From Branchiostoma floridae (lineage: Eukaryota > Chordata > Leptocardii > Amphioxiformes > Branchiostomatidae), in NCBI RefSeq assembly GCF_000003815.2, contig NC_049986.1:10278369-10342368 (forward strand): 64,000 nt of DNA, given 5' to 3'. Under the pieces are notes generated by a model. The model ran no database searches, was not told the origin of the DNA, and saw only the letters and a list, made by a program, of their open reading frames with translations. This document shows, one piece after another, positions 31,801-46,800 of the stretch (position 1 is the first letter of the stretch; the number at the start of each line of letters is the position of its first letter). The position numbers were made by a program, and so were the translations under genes.

Positions 31801-34800
31801 GTACGATCCTTGAACAATGCAAGCATTTTAGCCACCATCTCTTGACTAGTACTGAAAGTACCTCAGTGTAATGTACCGTCGCATTTTGAATAAATAAAGT
31901 ACCTCAGTCTCTCCCTCTCCTGCCGTTGTCTCTCCCGTTCAGCCTGCTCCCTCTGCTGTTGTCTGTGCTCCTCCTGTTGTCTCAGCATCTTGGCCTGAAA
32001 TACACCATACGTACATCACTCATCTTCTTCAATGAACAGAGCAAACTGCGCATGTGCAGCAAGATATATTAAATACATGGGTAATACGTCAAAGTTATAC
32101 CATCGAGATACTAAACCAAATTAAGAGGGCAATCCGCGGCGGGCCTGGGGGGGGGGGGGGGGGTTTTGGAAGCTTGGACCCGGGTTTATAGGGAATACAC
32201 CATGGCGGATTTTGTTCATGTCATACCCACCCAAGAAAACACAAATTCCAATGTGAAATACACCAGAAGTTGCAACAGCCATAATTCCAATGTCCAAATC
32301 CGTTATTTGTATTTTCGACAGCAGTGCATGCTAAGAGCATTCAAATAATTCTATAATGGATGCCAGTGTGATAACAGCAGAACTCCATGTGATAACCCAA
32401 GTTATCACTTGGTCCAGAACTCCTAACGAATGTTACCATGGCCCAGGTATGACATAAACACACTAATCATGTTCCAAGAAGGACAGTTTTCTTGAATTTG
32501 AAAGTATTTTCATATGAGAAACAAAACTCACCCTTTCTTCCTTTTCCCGTGCCTGCTTTCGGAACATTTCAAAACTGTTGGCAGCAGTGGACTTGTTGAC
32601 ACTTGGTCGAGCGCTCTGGCTCGCCAACTTTGCCCACGGGTTCACATTCCGGGCCTTGAAATCCTAAAACAAAGTTGTCAGAAAAAGAAAATAAGTCAAG
32701 ACATAAAATAAAAACATGACAATTAGGATGTCATGATTGTAGTAGACCTACAATCCAAACTCTTATCAATAATTTTTCCCTTGGCAGTGATGTCTTAAAG
32801 TCAGCAAAGACGAAATGACATACAATGTAACCCTGACAATACTTCTTTATATTATAAAAGGAACCATTACACAATCATGAATACAACTACTAGTAGTCCC
32901 ACAACTTCATGACGTGGAGTAAATAAAGTCAGCTCAATTGTTATTGCATTGCTAATTGCACTTTTGAGAAGCAAGAAAAGCTTTTCGTGAACCTCCGTGC
33001 TAGTTTCTGAACTGGTTGCCATGTTTACTGTTGAAAGTTATACAGTCAAACCTGTATTAGGGGCCACCTCTACAGAGGGGCCACCTGTCCATAGTGGCCA
33101 CTTTTTGTCGGTCCCTTGGGTATTTTATCTACAAGTTACCACCTCTATACAGAGGCCACCTGTCTATAGTGGCCAAATGTGTCCGGTCCCTTGAGTGGCC
33201 GCTATAGACAGGTTTGACTGTACATGTATTTGGACTACCTTTCCAAAAACTTTGAGTCTGAAGAATGGTTCTTGATGGTGCAATGTTCAATGACAGAAGT
33301 TCAACAATATTTTGCACATATGCCAATGGCTACCTTCTTCTGCTGGGGTGTAGACTGAGCGGCAGATGTAGGGGGAGGGGTGGCCGGGTTACCGACAGGG
33401 TCAGGCTTACTGGCACCGTCAGGCTGGGACTTTGGGTGGGACACACCGTTTGTGCTCCCTGGGGAAAAACAACACACCATTAAGACACTGATATATCTAC
33501 TCAACAACACTGCAAACAAGCTTTTAGTTTTAGACGAGTACACATATATCTTTAAAGAAAGTTTGTGAGGTTTTTAGCTAATGTAAAAATGTACATTTTG
33601 TATCCCTCGCACTAGGTCCCATAAGATAACAAAATAATTAATATATAGCTCAAGGCATTAATTAAAGACAAGAAATGAGATAACCTACTTTTGGACCTTT
33701 GACCTAACTTCCTGTCAGTCAGTGTACTTGGCATTTCCACAATGCAGAAATTTGCCACTTTTCTTCCTTCAAATTCCAAACTATGGACACACAAAGGAAC
33801 AGATGCACCAGAAACAAAGCCTCTATACATGGAGGTAATGCTAGTTCACCTTTATCCGTGAGGAAACCTACATCCATGGTTTTTAGAAATGGGATATCAA
33901 GTCCAATTTCAGTGGTTTCAAGTTGCAATATTTTCAACATATGAAGAATATTGAAGTTTGAAACCACCGTTCGTTGCCTTGATTTCCCTGAAGACCCAGT
34001 TTTAAAAACAACGGATATAGGTTACCCTTAACCGTTCACTCATACTACATTATAACACAAAAATGTGGAGATCTTACCAGTTGGTGCAGAAGGTGGTCTT
34101 GACACCGGAGCAGAAGGTACCGATGACGGAGGGGAGGGGGAGAGTCCAGACATGTCCAGTCTGTGCCCCTGGGGCGGCACCTGGGGCTGGGGGGCCTCCA
34201 CTCTGCTCTCCTGTTTCTTCTCCACCACTGGGGGCAGCAGGGGTGCCGGTGGGGGGGACGGGAGCTTCACCTCTGGGGGAGGGGGTTTCACAACAGGGGG
34301 GGACACCAGAGGAGGCGGTCTGGTCGTCGGAGGGGGGTGCCTGGGAGCAGCCAGGAGTTGCTCAATCTGGGAGGGGACGGGAGGGGGAGCTTGGGTTGCC
34401 AGGGGAGGGGGTTGAGTAAGGGGAACAGAGACTGGAGGTGGGGGGTTGGGTAAAGGCATTGGGGGGAAACTTCTGTTGTCTATTAATGGGGGTGGGCTGG
34501 CCAGTGGTGGTGGTGAGGACACTGGAAAATAAGAACAAAATATTTCTTAATCTAGAAAATAGAAACTAGCATCTTTCTTATGGATGGGTACTTAGCTTCT
34601 AAATATGACAGACATCCGTTTTAAAATTTCAGTTTTCTGACATGAGGATACAGCAAGTACATGTTATGGATGACATTAGCTCAATCATCAACTTCCGCCT
34701 GATTTTGAAGAGAAAAATTTCTTTCCTCAGGAGATGCTAGTATGGCAAAATACCAATATGGGAAAATACATCATCAAGGAAACCTTGAAGTGACACCAGT

Positions 34801-37800
34801 GAGGTAGCCATGACTGTAGTTTTACAAGTGAAACTAGTTCGGTAGTTGAAGAAGTGTCACCTGTGTGGTAGCCTTGAATGTAGTTTCAAACTTGGCAAGC
34901 TACATGTATACCAGTCTACCACACTAGTGTCACTTTGTGTACTTCTTGAATACAGGCATAAAAGACTTGTACATGCTGTGTTACGTACCTGGAGGCCTGA
35001 GTTGTTGTTGGAGCTGTGTAGTGGGAGGTCTGATGGTAACAGGTTTGGGAGGGGCTGGGGCGGCCTTGGCACTCGGTCTGCTTGGCTGGGGGGGCAAGCT
35101 GGCATGGTGTGCTGAACACAACACAACACAACAAACAACATCTCATCATCATTCAATATGAAATTGTCCAGTTTCTTTTTAAAAAATTTAACTGTTGAGG
35201 AATACTCTAATTGTGTTAGCTTTCAAAATCTGTTAGTGTGTGTGTTACTGATCGAAATAAATTTGAACCCCAATCTTACAAATGAATCTTCTGACTTCAA
35301 ACTTTAAGTGCCAGTAGGTCTTTGGCATTACTTTTTGAAAGAAAAGTATGCTTGAAGCAAATGAAGTTTTACAGTTAACAGTCTTGCTAGCTATGTTTAG
35401 ATGTACATACATACGTTGCACCAAATACTGTGACATAGCGTAAAGGTAGGGTGTTTAGCTCAAAGCCCAAAGGTCCTGGGTTTAAGTCCTCTGATTTCCT
35501 CCAAAATTCTGCCCTTAGGAAAGACACAAGAATTTCCTTACTTCACTCAGGCCAAATGTGTACCTACATGTAGCTTTGGCGTTACACGGAGGCCCCATGT
35601 TTAAGGACAGTCACACCCCAAGCATGCTAAAAAAAAACATCACGCTTAATGAAAAGAGACAGGGCCATGCCCGATGAGGGTCGATCAAATAAATCTGTTC
35701 GGATATGCAGCTTGTACTCTTCCGTACAAACCTGGTATGTTGAGCCAAAAGACAGTTTACCGGTTATGCAACACAAACTAACAAAGAAACAAACCTACCA
35801 GGTGCGACAGGTTGTTGTACAGGTACAGGTTGGTGCTTATGTTGCTGAGGGGCAGGATGCTGTTGGACAGGAAGCGGAGGAGGAGGAGGCTGGACTTGTG
35901 GCAGGACTATTGGTGGGACCGGGGCTGACACCTGGGGCACAGGGGGGAGGGGGGCCACCACAGGACCGGGGGCACCCTGAGATTTCTCCTTGGAAGAGCT
36001 GGATTTCTGTAGAAACATAAATAAATAGACATTATTTAAGACATCCTTATGTCAAGAAATTAAAGATATGAGCCATGAAGTATCTGACTTCCGTGAGTTG
36101 TTCATTATTGTTAGTTTGTTTGTTTATACTTGTCCATTTCTTGTGTTTTCATTTTTGTTCATTTCTTGTGTTGTTCATTCTTGCCCATTTCCCGTGTTGT
36201 TTTGTCTTAAATTCCATTAGGAAGAGAATGTTTTGTCCATTTCTTGTTTTGTTCTTTCTTGAATTCTATTAGGAAGAAAATGTTTTGTCCAGTTCTTATG
36301 TTGTGCATTTTAGCAAACTTAATGATTTTGTCTACTTTCCCACTGACTCCCAGAAGGCAACAGACATGTAGTAGGAAACTGAACACAGGAGATCAGATAA
36401 CCTTTGACAACCTATTCTTGAAGCTTTGACCTAACTTCCTGTAAATCTACCCAATGTGGCTAGCACGTGGAAATATGAGAGAAAACATACATGTACACAG
36501 ACAAACCAAAAACAATACCTCTTGTTTTACATTAGGTAAACAAAGGTGTATACACTAAGGGAATGGTCCTGTTTCGTACATTCGTCATAAAAAGTCAATA
36601 AAGAAACGATCATATTTACCTTAGACTTGTTCTCTTTTCCGGAATTTGTGCGTTGCTTCTTTGGTGTTGGCCCTGAGGTTAAAACATTACAGGTCAGCTA
36701 TGACACCAAAAAATCATAAGGTTTACACAAATGAAAAACATGTACTTAGTTATCATAAATTTGCTAAATAGAAACTTAAAATATCAATGAATGGCTTGAT
36801 TAAAACAGATATGTTTGGAATATGGCAAAAAAGACAATACATACTGTAATTGCCTTAATTTTCACAGTGGTTTACTTTAAAGTGGGGGGGGGGCAACAGG
36901 TTTTTGTGGTGTTTGAAGTCTACAGAGTTTAAATAATTCTGTAGTAACATAGAATGATAAAATTTTATTTAGGGTGTTATGATTCTGCGCAAGTCTCACA
37001 GCAAAACTAAAACCACTGTGAACATTTCTGATGATATCTTTAACTCAAATCAAATATTATATTCCTAATAAGTATGATGATGGGTATGCAGAAAGTTTGC
37101 AATTAGTAGCTAACTTTATCAAAGCAAGAATAGAAACAGTTTATACTTCTTTCTGGGTTTCAAACTCTACACAAACATGACAAACACCAAACTATGACAC
37201 TGACACACAAGAAAGGATCTTGACTGATACCCACCCTGTTATTTCCCTGTCAAACTATTTCCTGGTAACTTAAAATTCATCCATGTTGCTTCTCTTCTCT
37301 CCTTCTCCCTCTACATTCATGAAATATCACTTTACAGACAGAAAGGACGGCGTGTCAAGAACATAATTATCCGGATGGAGGGTTTATGTGACACTTTCTA
37401 CCTTGATGTGATTGTGGGTATGATTCTGTTTAAAAGTGCAAATTCCCACCATTCTCATATATACTTTTCCAACTTTATGCTAAGGTAGCAATTTGACACC
37501 AAGTTGATATTGGGCATGGATAGGGGTAGGTATTGGACTACCGGTAAAGAATATTCAGGTCCATTTCAGGTTCAGGTCTGAGTTTGACACTTAGAAATAA
37601 GTTTGACTGTAGAAACTTGGCAGACACAAGTATAAACCCTACACAACTTTGCTCGTCATTTTCTTGGACTGGTAGGCACCAAAACGTGTAAACACCTCCT
37701 GATATAACCTGTTCATTGCTATCAGTCCTACATCCGGTCCACCGATTTTTCTCAGGTCCAGTTTTTCTGATCAGTCCAACAAGAAAACTGGGTTTGTATT

Positions 37801-40800
37801 TGTACCCACCTCTAGTCATGTAGTTTGGCAGCATGCGGAAAGTTTATGTAATGGCCCTGTTTGTATCAAGAGGGAGTACCTGAAGCAACTGGATATGATT
37901 TAGGAAACTCCACTAAAAACAACTGCTATTTGGCAAAATTAACTAGTTGCCTAACCTTTATCAACCTTATCATTTAATGCTTGCTATTTGATCATCATTT
38001 ATAACATTTTACTTAATGGTTTAAACAAGGGTGATGAAAAACCTTTAGCCCCCCCCCCCAAGTTCACCAGAATTCTGACAATTATATTGAAACTGACCTG
38101 AATTGACTCAACTTTCTATCTACTGAACTAATACCATATCATCTTTTCTATGTATTCTAAAGTTGACTAACTTCTCATTTCCAAAAGCTTATTTCACTTT
38201 TTACTGTTTTGCTTCCATCTTTATTTTCAGATGGCTACATTTGTACACAACCACTGCCAGAGCATAGTGGAACAGAATGTTTGGTCTCACTGTTAACTCT
38301 GCATGATTATTCCCTAAAAACAATTCATTTGTTTCAGTTTTTTTAATGATAAAACCGGAAACCTACTACATGTAGGTGTTGACATAGAAAGGATCTAGGT
38401 TTGGTGTGTGTGTTCATATCACTTTCTCTTATGTAACAGAAATGAGATGCCTCAACAGGAAGTATCATATTTTACATGTGGACTGATCTATTATGTATTC
38501 ATCTTTGACCTAACAACAGGTACTTAGTAAGTGGTTACTGAGTTTGGTATTTGTACTAACCAGCTGCTCTAAGTTTATTCAAGGGAGTTAAGATACACAA
38601 ATGTGGGATACTCAACAAATGCCCATACCAATGTGTAACTGTTATGTTGTCAGTTCATGTCTTGTTATCTGTTCTCTTAGTCTTAGACCAGTGTTTAAGC
38701 TATTACATGTAGTGCAAAACACAACTTGGAGCAAGCTTTACTTGTATTCCCCAAACATTCTAAAAATTTCATTCGAGCCAGCTAGAGATCTTGAGGAACA
38801 CCACTTGAGTAGGAAGACCCTTTCCTACAATTCCTTCCTCACAGGTAGTTATGAACACATTTGTCATATTCAATTCAAAAAGACAATTCTAAAGGATTCG
38901 CTCCATCTTGCATCACCTATAAAAGTCCATTGAATGCCAATGATTTGAAAGTCATCCAGTTTTTAAGGCATACATTTATCAACCTAGCCGTTTTTTTTTA
39001 AATTTGGAGGTCAAAGGGCAAGATGTGTTTCATCATCTCTAGGATGTCTTCAAATTAGACACATTATCGATAATGCATCTCTGCACATGCAGTTAAAACA
39101 ATAAATCAGCTTATTAGCTTGCTGCTTATGCAATTAACTCATCAAATTGTGAATTTAGTAACTTTGCAACAAGATACACAGAACATGTACAAGCTTTAAA
39201 TTCCCTTTCTTTTTCCTACTCCTAAATAAAATAATTGAACTTTGAGACTGGTAATGAGACCTTCTTGGATGGTGATGGTGTACAGCTCGGAGTACTGCTT
39301 CTACTTTGATCAGTATAATCTACTTACTAACGAGAGTCAGATACTGCATTTGGGGATATGAATGGAATAGCTTGTGAACCACGTGTCCACAACAGCCTTG
39401 GTTATGTTCTGGATCACAGCATGGTACACTGGTTGATCCATTTCACTGGGTATCCCTGCTATATCGATATTTTCTTTGGTTGTATCTATTTCTACTCTTT
39501 ATTGTTTAGAATTCAGGTACCAGTACGAGTAAGGCATTAGGGCAGGCAACAGACACCTGTTTGCTGGAATTGTTATGTAGCCGTAATTGATTGTCAAGAC
39601 CATTTTTCTAGCCATTTATTCCAGGGAACGGTATTAGACCCCCTTTTCTTGAACCACCAAATGAGTGCAGAGCTATTTGCCATACGGGTTGGTGAACACC
39701 TCCCTATAGAAAACACACACTTAAACAAACACTCAAGTAAACAACTCTAGAATTGGTATACAAGAGGGAAAGGTTTATTTGTTACACATTCAGGAATGAT
39801 TTCGAGTCATTACAGATACAGAATAAAGAGTATGTACAGGTTCTGGCCCATGGTTCTTGTCATTCCATAATTCCTTTTTTAACTTGTTCACCAAGTTCTA
39901 TAATACCTTTCCATGATGGGCTCCGACATACGATAACTACACTAGTCTGGATATAATTAACATGTGTAGATTTTTTCTACCCTTTCACCGTTTGATTCCA
40001 CACAACGCTACACTGCTTTTAATGGTTTCTACACATCTCTGTGCTGGTACAAAAAATACAAATAGGTCCTACTATGATTAACAGGTAATGTGCTGGAAGT
40101 ACACAAAATGCTGTAATAAAATTCTGCTTTTCATTCAAAAAAATATGCTTACTTTTATTCATGAGATTACATCTAAAGAATGCCAAAATATCACACAATT
40201 TCAAAAAGAGAAGTCTGCTCAGCATAACATATGGAGTAATAGATAGAACAGCAGTTTGACCTGTATACAAAAAGAGTGCAAGAGTGTTCAGTGCGTGGGG
40301 CCAGCATCCAGGGCAGAAGTGCGACTGTCTGCAAACATTTTTTCTTCTGACTTTCATCTATCTCACACAGGTATATCTTTCCTTTTACTTCCAAGATAAA
40401 AAAATTGCACTTGTTCTGCCAATTTTCAACTGGACAGTCAACAATTGCCACTAGTCACCTCTAGCAAAGACTCCGAAAACCCTACATCTAATGTGATAAA
40501 AACTTGTCTTTGCTAGAGATAGGAGATGCATCCATTTGGTTGTCAGTAGCCGAATTGGTCAGCAGTGGTCTAGCCTTGTCCTTCGAAAGGCCTACCCCAC
40601 AAACGCTGGCATCTGAGCACCGAAACTTCTTGGTGGGAAGAATTCACAGAGACTCACTTTGGCCACCACCAGCTGCACTGCGTCAGTGGTCCCAGCGGGC
40701 AGCCAGCCGACACCAGGCACAACGGAAAAACTTCAAACTCCTACACTTGCATGCTACACATCCATGTAACAACCAAGGTAGCTCCGCAAAGCAACCACCC

Positions 40801-43800
40801 AGTCATGTCAATGCATGTTGTTGTTGTTTCGTTTACACCACATAGGGTATAAGTACTTGAAGAGTTGTTAAAGGAGGTGTCACACATTAAACCCTGCCCT
40901 GGCCAGGCCTGGCACACCACTCTGCACTCATTGGTCAAAATTGTTAACACCATTAACTCCAGTCCACACAGGTGCCATACTACCCTTAATCATTGAAACA
41001 GTGGCTCGGGTATGGATGCGTGCAAATTTTTGGCATGTGCTGAGCTATGCCTGATAAATAAGGAAAAAACGCTGACAGAACTTAGGCCATTACTATTTGA
41101 CAAAATCACAGTCTTCATTGGTCTCGACGCTCACATATACAAAAAAACACTATTGCGGAAAAGGGTGTCTTTTTCCTAGATTTAAAAGTTTGACAGTTAT
41201 CCACCACAGATAGTACCAAACATAGGGACATGATTACAAATTTGGGCAAGCATTATACAGGCATTTCTTTAATAATATCTACAAACGACGACGACATTCA
41301 CAATTACACAGTGAAGCAAAGCTTTGATGCAAGTCTCGCCCGTGGGAGTGGAATTATCAGAAGGAGGAAGAGGGACTGAAGGTCTAACTACCTGACTCTG
41401 AGTCGCTACTATCGGAGGAGCTTGAACCGCTGCTGGTACTGCTGCTATCGCTGTCCGACGAGCTGCTACTGCTCGCGCTCAGTCGCGAGGGACCGCCCGC
41501 TTCAGCGTTGGCAGCAGCCTCTTTCTCTGTGAGGACAAAACACCACTGCAACTTCAGAAACAAACTTCCACAGGAAAGTCAGGCCAACAAACTGGCTACA
41601 CCCCAGTGGTGTTGCCAAAAACTATACACCAAAACACAATGTGTTGTTGAATTACTTGTCAAGTTCAAAGAGATCATATTTCAAAAATAAATTTCTAACA
41701 GGCTCCAGCCTAATAGTGTTGCCAAAAACTGTACATCAAGGCAAAATATACACTGTTGCATTACTTGTCAAGTCAAAAGACTGCAAATTTCACCTTACAT
41801 TTCAAATTCATTTCCCTCAGTTCTCAAGAATTCTTTTTCCCTTAAAACTATTTTGCTTCGCTTCAAGTTCAAGACAAGGGTATAAAGACAACAAAATGAC
41901 CACTTGTACAATACCTTTCTTGGCCACCTTGGACTTTGCCGACGACAGTTGACCACTGACATCCTGTAGCCTCCTCTCGAGCTCCTCCTTCTTTTGTTTG
42001 GTCACCTCTTCCTTTGTCTTGCCCTGGGGACGTTTCGCTGCAACAGAAGGGGACCCTTTATCTAAAAGAGGCACTAAGTTACTATCTTATGTAGAACAAT
42101 CATGCTTAATGTTCAAATACAATGCAATCTTTACAGCTGGATTAAAAAACGGAGATTTACTTCCGGATCTTTAATGCTTGATGGTTTACATCTGGTGTTA
42201 TCTTGTTATCTCAATGAAATTACAGTAAAAACTGCCCAAGACAACTAAGGGTACCAATGAAATCTTGTCTACATGGACAATAGATACAGGAATTTTAATG
42301 CTTGCGACATGGGGAAAAACTAATAAGAGACTAAACAAATTGACTGCATTAACCAGGTGGTGCTTATAAAGAGGTGGTCACTTGTACAGGTTTGACCATA
42401 TTACTGTATAATGAACAAAATAATATATGACAAATATAAGTTGAGGGAAGAAAAGGAAAAAAGAAGGCAACTCACCATAAGGTTTTCTGGGCTTTTTCCT
42501 GAGACAGCTCATGACGTATCTCTCTAGTTCTCGAAGGGTGGAAGGTTTGAGGGTTTCGAAGTCTATTTCTATCTCATCGGGGTTGGAGTCTCGTAACGAC
42601 GGCTCTCTGGATTGGATGATGTGTACTACTCTCCCCAGCTTGTCACCTAGAAGATAATCCAGCATGTTAGGTTAAGAGGAAATTGAACACAGGAAATGAG
42701 ATAACCTAGTACAGATCATTTTTCGGACCTTGGACCTAATTTCCTGTCTGTCAGTCCACAGAAGTAGATACCTGTACCCATGGCATGAAACAATCCAACT
42801 CTACAAGACAGAGTGACTGTGATTAACATGGGTTGTTTTCACTCTTACCTCTCAAGATATTAGCACAACATCACTGCCTGTATGGCTAGTGCCCATGCCC
42901 AGATTGAGAGGTGACTAGTCTAATTCACAAACATGTCCTTTTGCTCCCAAACATGTACTTTTTCAGTGGGGAAACATAATTTCTTCCATTTCAAAAAGCT
43001 TAATCAAGGACTACTTGAGAAAAACACTGACCAATACATACAGACTAACAGGAAAATGACATAACCTACTTCTGGGACCTTTTACCTAATTTCCAGCCAG
43101 TGTCCAATAAAACTTAAATATGAGCAAAGTTCACCACTGAAAAAAAAAGCAATTTTGTGATTGGACAGCATCACATATTGTTTGGACACTGCCAACAAAC
43201 ATTGTCCTTGTAAGAAAGCGGTCGTACCTGGTAATTTGTTGATGTCCAAGCTGAGCTGCCTCTTCTCGTCATACGTCATTGGCTTACACAGATCCTCATC
43301 CTCGCTCTCGTACGCTGGAGCTGTCGTGGTCTGAGCTTTACTTTTCTTCGATGATTGTCTACTAAAATTACAGGAACAAAGGATTAGTTAGTACCTACCG
43401 CAATTTCTATCATACAACACAAACTAAGCCTAGCTTTGCCTTGTATTAGTCGAATCCAAGCACATAACTTCTGCTTTTCCTCTTTTAGTTACAGTTCTGA
43501 ATGTCTATGTTGTCCTATGATGGTGACGGCAATTCTGGATTGTCTAAAAACCTAGTCAGCGGAATCTGCAATTACAAGTAAAACATTAACCAAAGTAGCA
43601 ACTATTTGCGCATGGTGTCCAGAGCTAATACAGTCTCCAATATACAAAGGAATTTGTTTGCCTTGTGATTTTGTAAGGACCAAGGAATAATCGTGAAGGA
43701 AATAAATTGGTTATCTGGCATCAACATGCAATACAACCGGGTATCACTAGGGGACGCCACTGTAAAGGGAGGATCATCGCCTTTAAAACATGTTTAGAGG

Positions 43801-46800
43801 ACATGCAAGGTTTGTTGGTGTGAGAGGTGCAAAGAAGCAGAGTCTAGTAGAGCTCTACAATGATGAAAGGAGTCACCTTGGTTGTTTCCTGGCCTGCCCA
43901 ACTCTGAAACAGGAAACAAGGAACCTTTTACTTCTCACAGGGCCAGGCTCCACTAGTACATATACCTCTCCAACATTCTCTCAAGTCATAGAAATCTGAA
44001 GAAAGCAGGAAGGCGAGATTTTGTCCCTTCGCATCTGAGTGACGATGTCCAACGTGCTTACTTAGGTTCGGACAGTTTAACCGTTAACTTACCTGCTGTT
44101 GGTTTTCTTGGGCTGCGTTTTTCTGGGTTGTTTTGGAGGTGGCTGTGGTGGGGGTACAGGAGTGGGCGCTGGGACATCCTTCTTAACAGGGACAACTTCA
44201 CCCTCCTTTTTGTCTTTCTCCTTTTTCTTCTTCTTCTTGTGTTTGTCCTCCTTATCCTTGTCTTTGTCCTTTTCTTTGTCTTTGTCCTTCTCTTTGTCCT
44301 TGTCTTTTTCTTTCTTCTTTTTATGGGGTTTGTGTTGTTGGGATGCTTCTGATAATGCGCTAAGCTGCTCGTGTACCGCTCTCAACTGGAACAAGAAAGT
44401 GGTAGATGGCTTTACACATCTACTTTCACATCTTATACTTTATTACATGGCATCAGACCAAGACAATGATATGCCCTTACAACTAACCATAACTACCTTT
44501 ATATTTTTTAAGTAAGTACCCAAATATAAAGCAACAGAAGGGCACTATAGATGGAAATAAAAAAAACCATGGTCTACCTTAGTTCAAGCACACCACAGAG
44601 AAGCTACGCTTTCCAGAATGCCACAGACTATCAGAAATACTTGTTATAAGGGAGCTCCCAGATGTGCAAACCCAAAAGCCCTGGCATTTGTATTGCTTCC
44701 ACATGTTTGGTTTTAATGATTAAGAGATGTCAACAGACCTGGTGCCAGGGCCTGGTGTGCAGCATGTTCTACAGCAAGCGACAAAGACGGGACAATATAT
44801 GAAAGAGTCATTTCCACAGTTTCACAAGTGGAGATATGGAACGAGCCAGTAGAATGGTTGATTATTGTTCTGTGCTACAGATATAGCTGCCATCAGGCCC
44901 CTGCTAAGAAAGCTGGATTTAACGTTCTAAAATTTATTGACAAGCAGCTACAATGCCAAAGACGTAGTGACAAACCACCACACCATTCAATATTCTGTAT
45001 ACGCAAGACATTTGCCATACATTAATATCAAGGTTCTCGCCAGCATAGTTTAGCATAAGGGCCCTTACGGCCATGTATTGTATCTGCTATGCTGTAATTC
45101 GTACCTCCTACGCTTTTCAGGTGTTTTGCAACAAAGGCAAAAAATGTCGGCTTTAATTCACTCACTCCTGCGCAGCTTGCCTTATGGCTTCACCACACTA
45201 AGATGCCCCTTTGCTGCCAAAAAGTCCTGGTGAGAACCCTGAATATCTTATGCATTACAGAATGCCGTCAAATCCACCCTTCATGTTAGTAACTTCTGCT
45301 AGCTTTTATGTTAGAGCGGAGTTCTAACACTTAAACATATCCTTAGTTTGTGACTTAGTGAAGCCACCATGTCATAATTAAAAGCAGGTTAACACTATAA
45401 AGCACAGAATTTCATTAAAAATGTGAGAGAAAGGAAACCGACCAGATCACAGACACTCACTTGATCTTGGAGTTCCCGTAACCTCGCCTCTCTCTCCTCT
45501 TCGCTGTCGGTGCTGTCGGAGTCGGAAGAAGAGTCGCTGCTGCTACTGCTGGTGCTCGTGTTGGGTTCAGGTTCCGCCGCGGGGGGTGGGACAGGGAGGG
45601 GCTGGGGCTCAGGGTCGGGGGGTTCGTCAGGCATTTTGGCATACTTCATTTCAAACACATCCTGTAAAAGAAGGTAACATATTATTCCATAAATTATTCT
45701 ATTCGCAGCACAACAGGAAAGGAAGTTTTCACAATACAGTAACACATTCACATTGTCATGATTTTGCAGTGGAAAGGCACAGTAAAAATAAACCATGAAA
45801 ATTTTCCAATGTACCGTAACAAACAAAAAAATATTCAGCTCCATCCAAAGTTACAAGTTACAACAAAATTTATTTTTTTCGTTTTATCTGGATGATTGGT
45901 TCACTACTATAGTGGTGGAAAATGGAGGCTTTGCCAAAAAGGGCAACTTATTCCAATGCATCAGTTTCATCAACAGTTTATACATACACCACATCCACCG
46001 ACGTTGAGCAACAATCTCCCGTACCACAATCCAGTGTCAAAGAAGAGAATTGGACTTAAAAGGAGTTTTCACCACTTACTTGTAATTTTCTGGCCATTTG
46101 TACTACGTCGTGCTCGGGAGGGTTATATCTGTAGCAGTTGCTGAAGATCATTCTCATGTCCGACGCAAACTCCTGGGCAGACTTGTACTCCCGAGTATCC
46201 ATCTTTTTCTGTCAGGAAAAAAACAAACAAATTCCAATATTCTACCACTTCAAAGGTACAAAGATAACATTCATAGCCAGAATTCTATTTGAAGAATTCC
46301 ACCCTCCAAAGACATTATTGAAATGCATGTGAATAAATAAGGAGAACAATTTTTATAGGCAGGATGGCTTAGATATGCAATTATCTAAAAGTGACAACAC
46401 TAAACCTTCCCATTGCGTATGAATGTACTGTTTTCGTTGGCTGTTGTTGTCTTAAAATGACTCAACCTTGTAATCATCTGTACCCATGGCATGAAACAAT
46501 CCAACTCTACAAAAGAGTGACTGTGATTAACATGGGTTGTTTTTACTCTTACCTCTCAAGATATTAGCACAACATCACTGCCTGTATGGCTAGTGCCCAT
46601 GCCCAGATTGAGAGGTGAAAGAAGTCAACGAACCACGATAAACAGCGTACGAAATTACCTTTACTGTTCCCAGATCCATGGGGTGTTTGATGATTTCGTG
46701 GTAGTCGTGTAGGCCTAGCAAGTCAGCGTCCACTGGTTCATAGAATGGCCAAGCATACGCCTGTTAAAGAGAAAAAACACATCGAGTTTAGACACAATGG

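Noticed and set aside
33041-33222. Possible coding frames in the ggccacct repeat region
   Set aside because: They lie inside a TA-flanked inverted-repeat element and have no protein similarity.
34063-34453. Gly-rich plus-strand frames of about 96-118 codons
   Set aside because: Antisense to the Pro-rich exon of the BET gene (34521-34078), which has good splice sites and conserved context.
44099-44515. Hydrophobic plus-strand frame of 138 codons
   Set aside because: Antisense to the Lys-rich BET exon 44385-44093; Leu/Phe/Ser runs are complements of Lys/Asp codons.
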